A stretch of DNA of 11,307 bases from NCBI GenBank assembly GCA_902783735.1, contig CACZSE010000056.1, positions 1 through 11,307 of the forward strand. The letters are read 5' to 3'. The notes under the pieces are model-generated. The model saw only the letters and a list, made by a program, of their open reading frames with translations. It made no database searches and had not been told where the DNA came from. The first letter of the stretch is position 1. Every line of letters begins with the position of its first letter. A program made the translations under genes and the position numbers. Origin of the DNA: an uncultured Lachnospiraceae bacterium. GTDB taxonomy: Bacteria > Bacillota > Clostridia > Lachnospirales > Lachnospiraceae. Below are positions 1 through 7,451 of this stretch, piece after piece.

Positions 1-1653
1 CCCTATGTTACTGAAAGAGACAGTAATGATGCACTTAACAGTATCTTTATTACGGGGCCCAAATGCACAGGAAAGCACTATGCTCTTTCGTGTATTGCGG
101 ATGAGCTTTGCAAAAGACATATTCTTGCCGTAAGCGATATATATACCATTGACCTTTCGCTTTATCCCACAGCTGCGGAGGATAAGCTGTTTTTACAGGA
201 TCTTTATTCCGCACTTCAGAGTAAGGCTTCGGTACTTGCTTTTGAAAACTATGAAAACTGTCATGTTTCGATGCTTACAAGACTCAGTGATCTTGTGACT
301 ACCGGAGAGTGCAGGCTTTCCGAGAGATATATCATGCAAAAAGGCCAGCTTGTCAGTGTGAGCAACGCTTTGGCGGGCGAGACGGTTGGTTCTTTGGAAG
401 CCGCAGGCAAATACTTTGTTTTCATAGGAAGAAACGGGTTGGATAAGCTTGCGGGAGTGATGGGAGCACCGTTTGTAAATGCTTTGGGTGATGTTTGTGA
501 AACAGCAGCACTGAATGAGGAAGCACTTAAAAAGATATCTAAGGATCAGGAAGAGATCCTCATTGAAAAATGTAAAAAACAGCTTTTGTTTGATATTACG
601 ATCGACGACAGCTTCAGAGAATTTATCATAGGACAGTCCTCTAAGAACAGAGGCTTGCAGGGGATACTGGATACATATAATGACATTTTGAAAGCCCTGG
701 CACAGTTTAAACTTGAGAGTGATGAAGCTAAAAGCGCTATCACTCTTACCTGTGAGGAAGGAAGGATCGTCTTTGCTTCTGACAAAGAAAAGCTCCCGAT
801 GAGTGATTTTGTTCAGACAGGCTACAGCGGCGAGGTGGAAGCGGTTGAGAGTGAGCTTGAAAATATTGTGGGACTGGATATGGTCAAGGATTATATCCGC
901 AGTCTCAAGGAATATTATGCAATGCAGAAACGCCGCCGTGAAGAAGGACTTAAGGCAGGCGAGCTCAATAAGCACATGATCTTTACGGGAAATCCCGGTA
1001 CCGGTAAGACTACCATTGCACGTATAGTAAGTAAGTATCTTAAAGCTATAGGAGTTTTGTCGGGCGGACAGCTGGTGGAAGTATCCAGAGGTGACCTTGT
1101 GGGAAGATATGCCGGCCATACGGCGCCCCTTGTAAATCAGGTGGTAAAGTCTGCGCTTGGCGGTGTTTTGTTCATAGATGAGGCTTACAGCCTGTACAGA
1201 GGAGAAGATGACAGCTTCGGTCTTGAGGCGATAGATACTCTGGTTAAATGTATAGAAGATAACAGAGATAATCTGATCGTTATCCTGGCGGGTTATTCAA
1301 AGGAGATGGAAGATTTCCTTGAATCGAATTCGGGACTTAAGAGCCGTTTCCCCAATATTATAGATTTCCCCGATTATACGGGAGAAGAGCTGGTTTCAAT
1401 AGCAAAGATAACCGCAAAGTCCAAAGGATATGTTTTGGATGATGAAGTCCTTGCACCTTTACAGTCTTATTTTGAAGTGATCCAGGCCACAAATGCCCGT
1501 GAAGCAGGAAATGGACGTCTTGTAAGAAATAAGGTGGAAGAAGCTATTTTAAATCAGTCAAAGAGGCTTGTGGCTGAGCAAAACGAAGATATGTCATTGC
1601 TTAAACTGATGGATTTTGATATTGATCGGGAAAGCGACAGTGAAGAGAATTGA
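1..1653 (+). CDS. AAA+ protein: degenerate ClpB-D2-like module plus intact CbxX-type AAA+ module (5' partial)
   Basis: The frame is open from base 1 to the TGA at 1651-1653, so the start lies upstream; the ATG at 271 is internal. The first module follows the layout of a ClpB/ClpA second AAA domain: a Walker A-like GPKCTGKH (55-78), a Walker B-like VLAFENYENCH (232-264), an FVNALGDV segment (472-495) where ClpB has its arginine finger (FLNRID), and a ClpB-like small domain up to about 780. The second module is a canonical CbxX/SpoVK-type AAA+ ATPase: Walker A GNPGTGKT (988-1011), pore-loop-like RYAGHTAP after it, Walker B VLFIDEA (1165-1185), sensor-1 region near 1270-1293 and the arginine-finger motif GLKSRF (1333-1350). 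The protein is probably a cytosolic remodelling ATPase in which only the C-terminal module hydrolyses ATP. Its substrate is unknown. It is probably co-transcribed with the lipoprotein gene that follows 13 bases later. Confidence 0.9.
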   Translation, partial: PYVTERDSNDALNSIFITGPKCTGKHYALSCIADELCKRHILAVSDIYTIDLSLYPTAAEDKLFLQDLYSALQSKASVLAFENYENCHVSMLTRLSDLVTTGECRLSERYIMQKGQLVSVSNALAGETVGSLEAAGKYFVFIGRNGLDKLAGVMGAPFVNALGDVCETAALNEEALKKISKDQEEILIEKCKKQLLFDITIDDSFREFIIGQSSKNRGLQGILDTYNDILKALAQFKLESDEAKSAITLTCEEGRIVFASDKEKLPMSDFVQTGYSGEVEAVESELENIVGLDMVKDYIRSLKEYYAMQKRRREEGLKAGELNKHMIFTGNPGTGKTTIARIVSKYLKAIGVLSGGQLVEVSRGDLVGRYAGHTAPLVNQVVKSALGGVLFIDEAYSLYRGEDDSFGLEAIDTLVKCIEDNRDNLIVILAGYSKEMEDFLESNSGLKSRFPNIIDFPDYTGEELVSIAKITAKSKGYVLDDEVLAPLQSYFEVIQATNAREAGNGRLVRNKVEEAILNQSKRLVAEQNEDMSLLKLMDFDIDRESDSEEN

Positions 1654-1655
1654 AC

Positions 1656-1661
1656 AGGGTG
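1656..1661 (+). promoter_or_regulatory. Shine-Dalgarno AGGGTG that favours the TTG start at 1667
   Basis: AGGGTG ends five bases before TTG at 1667-1669. That TTG opens a lipoprotein signal peptide of ordinary length. The in-frame ATG at 1616 would add 17 polar residues and overlap the AAA+ gene by 38 bases. An in-frame GTG at 1640 with a GGGA eight bases upstream remains a second possibility. Confidence 0.6.
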
Positions 1662-1666
1662 AAAAG

Positions 1667-4600
1667 TTGAAAAGAAGATATAGAATTTTAAAATATCTGA
1701 TTCCGGTCATTTCTTTGATGCTCTTTTTAACTTCATGCACGAAAAAAGAACAAGAGGAAGTTGTGACGGAAGAACCGGTCATAGAGCAGATCGATATTCA
1801 AACAGAGCAGGATGAGAGTCCTGCTCTGCTTGTAATTGAAAAGATCACATCCATGCCCGATGCGCAGTGGATGGTGGATGATACGTTTCCGGGAAGAAAT
1901 GACAATGTGAGCACAACCCTTGCCATGAACAGTATGGACAGTTTCAAATATTACAGCGGACAGGGACATATGTACATCTCGGTCGGCGAGGATATAACAG
2001 GATTTAAGCTGTATATAAATGAGAAGGAAGCTGATACATCTGCCATAGAACCGGGTGGTATATATGATGTTGATCTTTCGGATATAGCATTAAGAGGCAT
2101 GAATACATTTCAGATATCATCTGTTTTGCCTTATGATGCCGAGACCAAAGTGAGGGTATGCATACCGTATCCTGAGATAGTGAATGCTACACCAAAGGAA
2201 GCAGGCATAAATGCAGATACTTTGTCACTTATCGAAGATATTGTTAAAACGGACATAGAATACGGATTTACAAGTGCTCAGATGGCAGTGATCAGGGATG
2301 GGAAACTCATATATGAAAATGCGTGGGGCAAGGTAAATTCCTATCTGCCCGATGGTTCACGAAACACTGCTTCCCCCGATGTGACAACGGACACCTTATA
2401 TGATCTTGCTTCCGTCACAAAGATGTTTTCGACAAATTATGCTGTCCAAAAGCTGGTCACGGACGGAGAACTTGATCTTGACAGCAGGATAACAGAATAT
2501 CTTGGCGAGGGATTTGTTACTGAAACTCTCGATGTAAGGATAGATAAATATGAGAGGTTTGATCCCGATACACAAAAAAGATGGAAATCTAAACTGACTG
2601 TCAGGGATATTTTAAAGCATCAGGCAGGCTTTGCTCCTTCCGTAGGATATTGTAAGCCTGAAAAGAAGGAACTGTTTTCCGGTAATGACAGTTCCGAAGA
2701 AACAAAACAGGCTACACTTTTGTCCATTTGTAAGACACCGCTTGTCTATGAGCCGGGAACGCAGACGATGTACTCGGATCTGGATTTCATGATATTGGGG
2801 TTTATAGTTGAAAACATAACAGGAAAGGACCTCGATACATATCTTAAGGATACATTTGCAGGTCCCATGGGGCTCTCGCATATGACTTACAGACCTCTTG
2901 ATAACGGCTATTCAAGAGATGACTGTGCAGCCACCGAATTAAACGGCAATACCAGGGATGGTACCATTTTCTTTGACGGTATCAGGACTGACACCATACA
3001 GGGTGAAGTTCACGATGAGCTGGCATATTACAGCATGGCAGGAATATCGGGACATGCAGGACTGTTTTCGAACGCAACTGATCTTGCAAAGCTTGCCTCA
3101 GTTATGTTAACCGGAGGCTACGGTACAAACAGATATTTTTCCGATGATGTCATGGATATGTTTACGGCTCCGAAGAGTGAGAAAGATCCCAATTGGGGAC
3201 TCGGCTGGTGGCGTGAAGCCGATCACATGAGAACATGGTATTTCGGTACTCAGTCGTCATCCCGTTCCTTCGGACACCAGGGATGGACGGGGACACTGGT
3301 CATAATAGACCCTGAAAGGGATCTTGTCATAGCCTATTTGACCAACAAAGTCAATTCACCCCTTATAAACCCTAAGAAAAACCCGAATTCGTTTGCGGGC
3401 AGTTCGTATACTTCATCGACACTGGGATTTACCTCACAGATATTATCCATAGGTATGGACAGCGATGAGGATATCACCGGACAGCTCATGAGTCTTCTGG
3501 AATCCATGGTCTGTGACAGTTTTAAACTGGTCGACCAAAGCGTTATGAACGATGAGTCGGATCCGCGTGTCAGAAATGTTTTAAGTAAGCTTGCTGTTTA
3601 CAAAAAGAGAGCAGAAGCCCTGTCCGATGAAAGTTATATCGAAAAGTCCGGCGAACTCTGTAACAGATGGGAACAGATTAAGAAAGAACAGGCTGTGGAA
3701 AATGAAGAGGAGGAGCCTGAATCCGAAGAAGTGATATTGGGTGATGAGAGGTTTGATGAATACCTTCCGTTACTTGAAGGAAAGAAGGTTGCACTTTTTA
3801 CCAATCACACCGGTATTGTGGGAGACGATCTGAATAAGAACGAGCATATACTGGATGCCCTTATAGACAGAAATATAAATGTTACCGCAGTTTTCAGTCC
3901 TGAGCATGGTTTCAGGGGTGATGCGGATGCGGGAGCTTCAATAAGCGATTCAACAGATGAAAAGACAGGGACTCCTATACTTTCATTATATGACGGTAAG
4001 TCGCACTATCCTTCAAAAGAGAGTTTGGAAAAGTTTGATACGCTGGTCGTGGATATGCAGGATGTGGGGCTGAGATATTATACATATTATATTTCACTCT
4101 GGTACCTTATGGATGCTTGTGCTGAGCATGATAAGAATGTCATCATTTTGGACAGACCTAATCCAAACGGATTCTATGTCGACGGTCCCGTATTAAAGAG
4201 CGGTTTTGAATCAAATGTGGGAAGATTACCCATCCCGGTGGTACATGGCATGACATGGGGAGAACTGGCTCGCATGATAAATGGCGAAGGCTGGTTAAAT
4301 GCCGGAAAAGATGCCTGCGATCTGACTGTTGTGGGATGCAAGAATTACAGTCATGATATCAAAACCGAAATTGTGATAGATCCTTCGCCGAACATAAAAG
4401 ATATGAGAGCGGTTTATCTTTATGCTTCCACCTGCTTTTTTGAAAATACTGCAGTTTCCGTGGGACGAGGCACCGACTATCCCTTTGAGATATACGGAAG
4501 TCCTTATCTTGAAAATTCGGGGTCCTTTGATTTTTCATTTACCCCCCAAAGCATGAGCGGGGCAACCGATCCGCCGTTTAAAGGACAGGTCTGCTACGGA

Positions 4601-4882
4601 AGAGATTTAAGAGATATTCCTCTTGAGGACATTACGCAAGCGGGGATAGATCTGCAATATCTTATCGATGCATATAACGGCATAAAACAAGCCAATCCCG
4701 ATATAGATTTCTTTGGAACACCCGATAAGAACGGCCATTATTGGATCGATTATCTTATGGGAACCGATGAAGTCAGAAAACTGATAGAGCAGGGAAAAAG
4801 CGCAGAGGAGATAAAAGCATATTGGCAGGATGATGTGGACCGGTTTTGCATTGAACGAAAACAGTACCTTTTGTATGACTGA
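1667..4882 (+). CDS. Lipoprotein fusing a PBP4B/YfeW/AmiE-type serine hydrolase to a NamZ-type (DUF1343, GH171) exo-N-acetylmuramidase
   Basis: Numbering is from the proposed TTG start (1071 residues). Residues 1-24 are a type II signal peptide: basic KRR, a hydrophobic core and lipobox LTSC with Cys24, so the protein should be anchored outside the membrane. Residues about 45-170 look like a beta-rich domain of unknown role. Residues about 175-640 are a class C beta-lactamase-fold hydrolase with S249-V-T-K252, Y369-S-D and H537-Q-G. Stretches such as AATELNGNTRD, SGHAGLFSN and GWTGT resemble E. coli YfeW (PBP4B). A glutamate-rich linker (about 677-690) leads to a NamZ domain (about 692-1071) with SPEHGFRG around E746, DMQDVG from D796, DRPNPNG from D829, and SVGRGT. 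In B. subtilis the AmiE amidase strips peptide from MurNAc and NamZ releases non-reducing-end MurNAc. This protein probably does both to cell-wall fragments, but its bond specificity is inferred. A weaker alternative for the first half is an esterase or DD-peptidase. Confidence 0.88.
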   Translation: MKRRYRILKYLIPVISLMLFLTSCTKKEQEEVVTEEPVIEQIDIQTEQDESPALLVIEKITSMPDAQWMVDDTFPGRNDNVSTTLAMNSMDSFKYYSGQGHMYISVGEDITGFKLYINEKEADTSAIEPGGIYDVDLSDIALRGMNTFQISSVLPYDAETKVRVCIPYPEIVNATPKEAGINADTLSLIEDIVKTDIEYGFTSAQMAVIRDGKLIYENAWGKVNSYLPDGSRNTASPDVTTDTLYDLASVTKMFSTNYAVQKLVTDGELDLDSRITEYLGEGFVTETLDVRIDKYERFDPDTQKRWKSKLTVRDILKHQAGFAPSVGYCKPEKKELFSGNDSSEETKQATLLSICKTPLVYEPGTQTMYSDLDFMILGFIVENITGKDLDTYLKDTFAGPMGLSHMTYRPLDNGYSRDDCAATELNGNTRDGTIFFDGIRTDTIQGEVHDELAYYSMAGISGHAGLFSNATDLAKLASVMLTGGYGTNRYFSDDVMDMFTAPKSEKDPNWGLGWWREADHMRTWYFGTQSSSRSFGHQGWTGTLVIIDPERDLVIAYLTNKVNSPLINPKKNPNSFAGSSYTSSTLGFTSQILSIGMDSDEDITGQLMSLLESMVCDSFKLVDQSVMNDESDPRVRNVLSKLAVYKKRAEALSDESYIEKSGELCNRWEQIKKEQAVENEEEEPESEEVILGDERFDEYLPLLEGKKVALFTNHTGIVGDDLNKNEHILDALIDRNINVTAVFSPEHGFRGDADAGASISDSTDEKTGTPILSLYDGKSHYPSKESLEKFDTLVVDMQDVGLRYYTYYISLWYLMDACAEHDKNVIILDRPNPNGFYVDGPVLKSGFESNVGRLPIPVVHGMTWGELARMINGEGWLNAGKDACDLTVVGCKNYSHDIKTEIVIDPSPNIKDMRAVYLYASTCFFENTAVSVGRGTDYPFEIYGSPYLENSGSFDFSFTPQSMSGATDPPFKGQVCYGRDLRDIPLEDITQAGIDLQYLIDAYNGIKQANPDIDFFGTPDKNGHYWIDYLMGTDEVRKLIEQGKSAEEIKAYWQDDVDRFCIERKQYLLYD

Positions 4883-4900
4883 TCCAAAGATTATATTAAG

Positions 4901-4935
4901 AAAGTGGTGCAGATATCTGCACCACTTTGTGTTTT
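4901..4935. terminator. Bidirectional intrinsic terminator between convergent genes
   Basis: Positions 4901-4928 form a perfect 28-bp palindrome: AAAGTGGTGCAGAT followed by its exact complement, centred on GATATC. It lies in the 72-bp gap between the stop of the lipoprotein gene (4882) and the stop of the convergent permease gene (4955). The right arm ends in TTT and runs into GTGTTTTA, a fair U-tract for plus-strand transcripts. The minus-strand side is followed by CTTAATATAA, which is weaker. Termination of both converging operons is the obvious reading. Confidence 0.85.
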
Positions 4936-4954
4936 ACCGGTTTATAAGTAAATG

Positions 4955-5923
4955 TTATTTTATGACTGATATGCTTTCCCTGTCTGCAAATATCGCTACA
5001 AAGATCAAAAATACGATTCCCTGTATCAGCTGCATGGCCTGGGTTGTCAGTCCCATCATGATAAGCCCGTTTGTAAGAACTACATATAAAAGAGAACCTA
5101 CGATCACATTTTCAAATCTTACTTTTGCACCGCCGGATATCGGCATTCCTCCAAGGACAAGTGCGATGAGGATCTGGGTTTCAAGCTGGTTGCCGACATT
5201 TGCCGTTGCGGAGCCGTTTTTAACAATATTCACAAAAGCCGCAAGACCTGTTATGGCACCGGAAAGAACATAGATCAGAAATTTAACTCTGTCGGTCCTT
5301 ACGCCCGCAAATTTAACCGCTTTTTCACCTGCACCGATGGCTTTTAAATTTATCCCAAATCCGGTGAAGCGAAATACTATAAAGCTTATGATCAGAACAA
5401 CGGCTGTGATACTTAGTTTGATGGCCGTTGTATCGTAGTCGTATACCTTCATGCTTGCGGCAACCGGAGAATTGGATGCCATGTATTTTATAAATCCTCT
5501 GAACAGAAACATCGTACATATGGTTACTATAAATGATTTGATCTTTCTGTTTACGTAGAAATATCCGTTAAAAGCACCGATAAGTGCACCGGCTGCTATT
5601 CCGCCGATCACAGCCAACAGCATATTTTTACCCGAAAGCAGACATACCACTATCGATGCTATGCCGAGTATGGAGCCCTGAGAGAAATCAAGACCTCCCA
5701 TCGACATGATGAAGAAAACTCCCGTAGCGGATATAAGTACTACATATACCTGATTCATGATCAGCTTACGGCTGTTCCACATGCTGCCTTTGGTAATGAT
5801 GTTAAAGACTATGCACATCGCTATAAGTCCGATGAATGGAAGAGATGAGCGGATCATGTTTATGACTGACTGTTTTTTTAAGGCACCCACAACCTGTGCC
5901 TGAGTTATATCTTTGCTATCCAT
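4955..5923 (-). CDS. ABC sugar transporter permease, RbsC/BPD_transp_2 family (permease 2)
   Basis: This is an integral membrane subunit of a ribose/galactose-class importer, about 322 residues, the usual length for the family. It has many hydrophobic segments. Family hallmarks are the MGGLDFSQGSILGIAS stretch near residue 75, NGYFYVNRKIKSFIVT near 120, the cytoplasmic coupling region AIGAGEKAVKFAGVRTDRVK near 200, and LVLGGMPISGGAKV in the C-terminal part. Two in-frame ATGs lie two codons apart, at 5929 and 5923. The Shine-Dalgarno at 5931-5936 is one base from the first and seven from the second, so 5923 is chosen. It is the last gene of the minus-strand transporter operon, 12 bases after the ATPase stop. 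Because a second, different permease is encoded upstream, the channel is probably a heterodimer. The substrate is not evident from the sequence. Confidence 0.93.
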   Translation of the reverse strand: MDSKDITQAQVVGALKKQSVINMIRSSLPFIGLIAMCIVFNIITKGSMWNSRKLIMNQVYVVLISATGVFFIMSMGGLDFSQGSILGIASIVVCLLSGKNMLLAVIGGIAAGALIGAFNGYFYVNRKIKSFIVTICTMFLFRGFIKYMASNSPVAASMKVYDYDTTAIKLSITAVVLIISFIVFRFTGFGINLKAIGAGEKAVKFAGVRTDRVKFLIYVLSGAITGLAAFVNIVKNGSATANVGNQLETQILIALVLGGMPISGGAKVRFENVIVGSLLYVVLTNGLIMMGLTTQAMQLIQGIVFLIFVAIFADRESISVIK

Positions 5924-5930
5924 GACCATC

Positions 5931-5938
5931 CCTCCTTA
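5931..5938 (-). promoter_or_regulatory. Fused stop codon and Shine-Dalgarno (TAAGGAGG) for permease 2
   Basis: On the minus strand the ATPase stop TAA (5938-5936) runs straight into GGAGG (5935-5931). A ribosome terminating on the ATPase message therefore sits on the initiation signal of the permease, which suggests reinitiation or coupling. The spacing of seven bases selects the ATG at 5923. Confidence 0.75.
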
Positions 5939-7435
5939 TACCATCTTTGAGATGAGACTGTTCTCATCCATATCTTTACTTCGTTTAAGTTCTCCATTGA
6001 TCTTACCGTCCTTCATGATGATTATCCTGTCACACATTCCAATCAGTTCCATAAGCTCTTCGGAGATCATGACGATCGATTTACCGGATTTTCGCATGCT
6101 GTCCATAAGCTGATATATATCCTGTTTAACCTTAATGTCTATTCCTCTTGTGGGACTGTCAAGTAAGAGGATATCGGAATCCTTGCCTATCCAGCGGGCA
6201 AGAACCACCTTTTGCTTGTTTCCTCCCGAGAGATTTGAAACAAACTGGTTAACACTCTGCATTTTTGTGGACATCTGTTTTGCGTATTTTTCGGCAAAGT
6301 CTTTAAGCTTCTTGTCACTCAAGAGGTGAGCTTTGTTGGAAAGCTCATCCAGTGACGGGAGACATATGTTATCTCGTATGCTCTGGTTCATTACAAGAGA
6401 TTCATTATCTCTGTCCTTCGAGGTATAGGCTATACTGTGTGAGATGGCAGTGGGTATATCATTTATTTTTGTTCCGTCAGCAAGAGTCACACTGCCTTCT
6501 CTGTCATATGATGCACCGAAGCATGCTTTACCGATCTCATGCATACCGGACTCGGACAGACCGCCAAAACCCAATATCTCACCTTTATGAAGTTCGAAAC
6601 TTACATGGGATATGAGACCGGGAACGGATACGTCCTCTACCTTCATGACCACTTCATCGGATACTTCCTCATCATAATCCGCACGGTAATATTTTCCCGT
6701 GACTTCCCTGCCTACCATCAGCTTTTTGAGTCCGTCTTCATCGATGTCGGCACTTTTTATGGTATCTATATATACACCGTCTCTCAAAACCGTAATGGTA
6801 TCTGACATCTTAAGCACTTCGGGAAGATCGTGTGAAATGAATATGACCGTATTTCCCTTTTCTCTGATCTTATACATCTGTTTATAGAGTTCTTCTCTGC
6901 CTTCTCTTGACAGGGCAGTGGTAGTCTCATCTATGACCACTATCTTTGGATCAAAGTAAGTAGCCTTTACTATCTCAACAAGCTTTCTGTCTTCGAAATT
7001 ATAATTCTCTATCATGTCGGAAGGCTTGATGCGGTCAAAACCGTATTCGGCCAGAAGTTCACCTGCTTTTCTGTTCATCGCAGATGTGTTTTTGATACCC
7101 ATTTTTACGAATCTGTCTTCATGGCCGAGAAAGATATTTTCAGCAACGGTAAGTCCGTCTAAAGTGCCGAGCTCCTGAACTATTATGGAGATACCTTCAT
7201 TGTTGGCTTCTACCTGGTTAACGGGATGAACCTCTTTTCCGTCAAGGATGAAGGTACCGTCGTCCTTCTGATAGATCCCGGCAAGTGAATTGGTCAGAGT
7301 TGATTTTCCCGAACCGTTCTCACCTATAAGGGCATGTATTTCACCTTTGTTTATATTGAAAGATACACTCTGCAAGGCTTTGGTTATACCGAAGTTCTTG
7401 CTGACATCTTTTATTTCCAATCTTATGTCACTCAT
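5936..7435 (-). CDS. Double-domain sugar ABC transporter ATPase, RbsA/MglA family, with one degenerate ATP site
   Basis: This 499-residue protein carries two nucleotide-binding domains, as is usual for RbsA/MglA ATPases that energise ribose/galactose-class importers. NBD1 has Walker A GENGSGKS (38-45), Q87, Walker B VVIDE (D169, E170) and H202. Its signature region reads NYNFEDRKLVEI (about 144-155) instead of an LSxGxxQ-type motif. NBD2 has a good signature LSGGNKQK (402-409). Its Walker A region reads GGLSESGMHE (291-300), without the GK(S/T) of an active P-loop. Its Walker B is LLLDSP, with Ser427 where the catalytic glutamate belongs. One composite site (NBD1 Walker motifs with NBD2 signature) therefore looks active and the other inactive. 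A weak second site is typical of RbsA proteins, but it is eroded further here. The start ATG has AAGGAGG eight bases upstream. Confidence 0.95.
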   Translation of the reverse strand: MSDIRLEIKDVSKNFGITKALQSVSFNINKGEIHALIGENGSGKSTLTNSLAGIYQKDDGTFILDGKEVHPVNQVEANNEGISIIVQELGTLDGLTVAENIFLGHEDRFVKMGIKNTSAMNRKAGELLAEYGFDRIKPSDMIENYNFEDRKLVEIVKATYFDPKIVVIDETTTALSREGREELYKQMYKIREKGNTVIFISHDLPEVLKMSDTITVLRDGVYIDTIKSADIDEDGLKKLMVGREVTGKYYRADYDEEVSDEVVMKVEDVSVPGLISHVSFELHKGEILGFGGLSESGMHEIGKACFGASYDREGSVTLADGTKINDIPTAISHSIAYTSKDRDNESLVMNQSIRDNICLPSLDELSNKAHLLSDKKLKDFAEKYAKQMSTKMQSVNQFVSNLSGGNKQKVVLARWIGKDSDILLLDSPTRGIDIKVKQDIYQLMDSMRKSGKSIVMISEELMELIGMCDRIIIMKDGKINGELKRSKDMDENSLISKMV

Positions 7436-7443
7436 TTGCTTCC

Positions 7444-7451
7444 CCTCCTTA
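7444..7451 (-). promoter_or_regulatory. Fused stop codon and Shine-Dalgarno (TAAGGAGG) for the ATPase gene
   Basis: The stop TAA of permease 1 (7451-7449) is contiguous with GGAGG, followed by GGAAGCAA and the ATPase ATG at 7435. The arrangement repeats the one at 5931-5938 and points to coupled translation of permease 1 and the ATPase. Confidence 0.75.

Noticed and set aside
193..1119. A 308-codon open frame on the minus strand opposite the AAA+ gene
   Set aside because: It lies fully antisense to a frame with clear ClpB-like and CbxX motifs, and its translation shows no recognisable domain or proper ribosome site. It is a shadow of the plus-strand gene.
4874..4970. Direct repeat TATGACTGAT at 4874-4883 and 4961-4970 flanking the palindrome
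   Set aside because: Both copies are mostly coding (end of the lipoprotein gene and end of permease 2), a similar 9-mer recurs at 5861-5869, and no element with terminal repeats lies between. It is probably coincidence.
4830..5273. A 147-codon plus-strand open frame crossing the end of the lipoprotein gene and the palindrome
   Set aside because: It overlaps the lipoprotein gene in another frame, runs through the terminator and is antisense to permease 2. The encoded sequence resembles no family.
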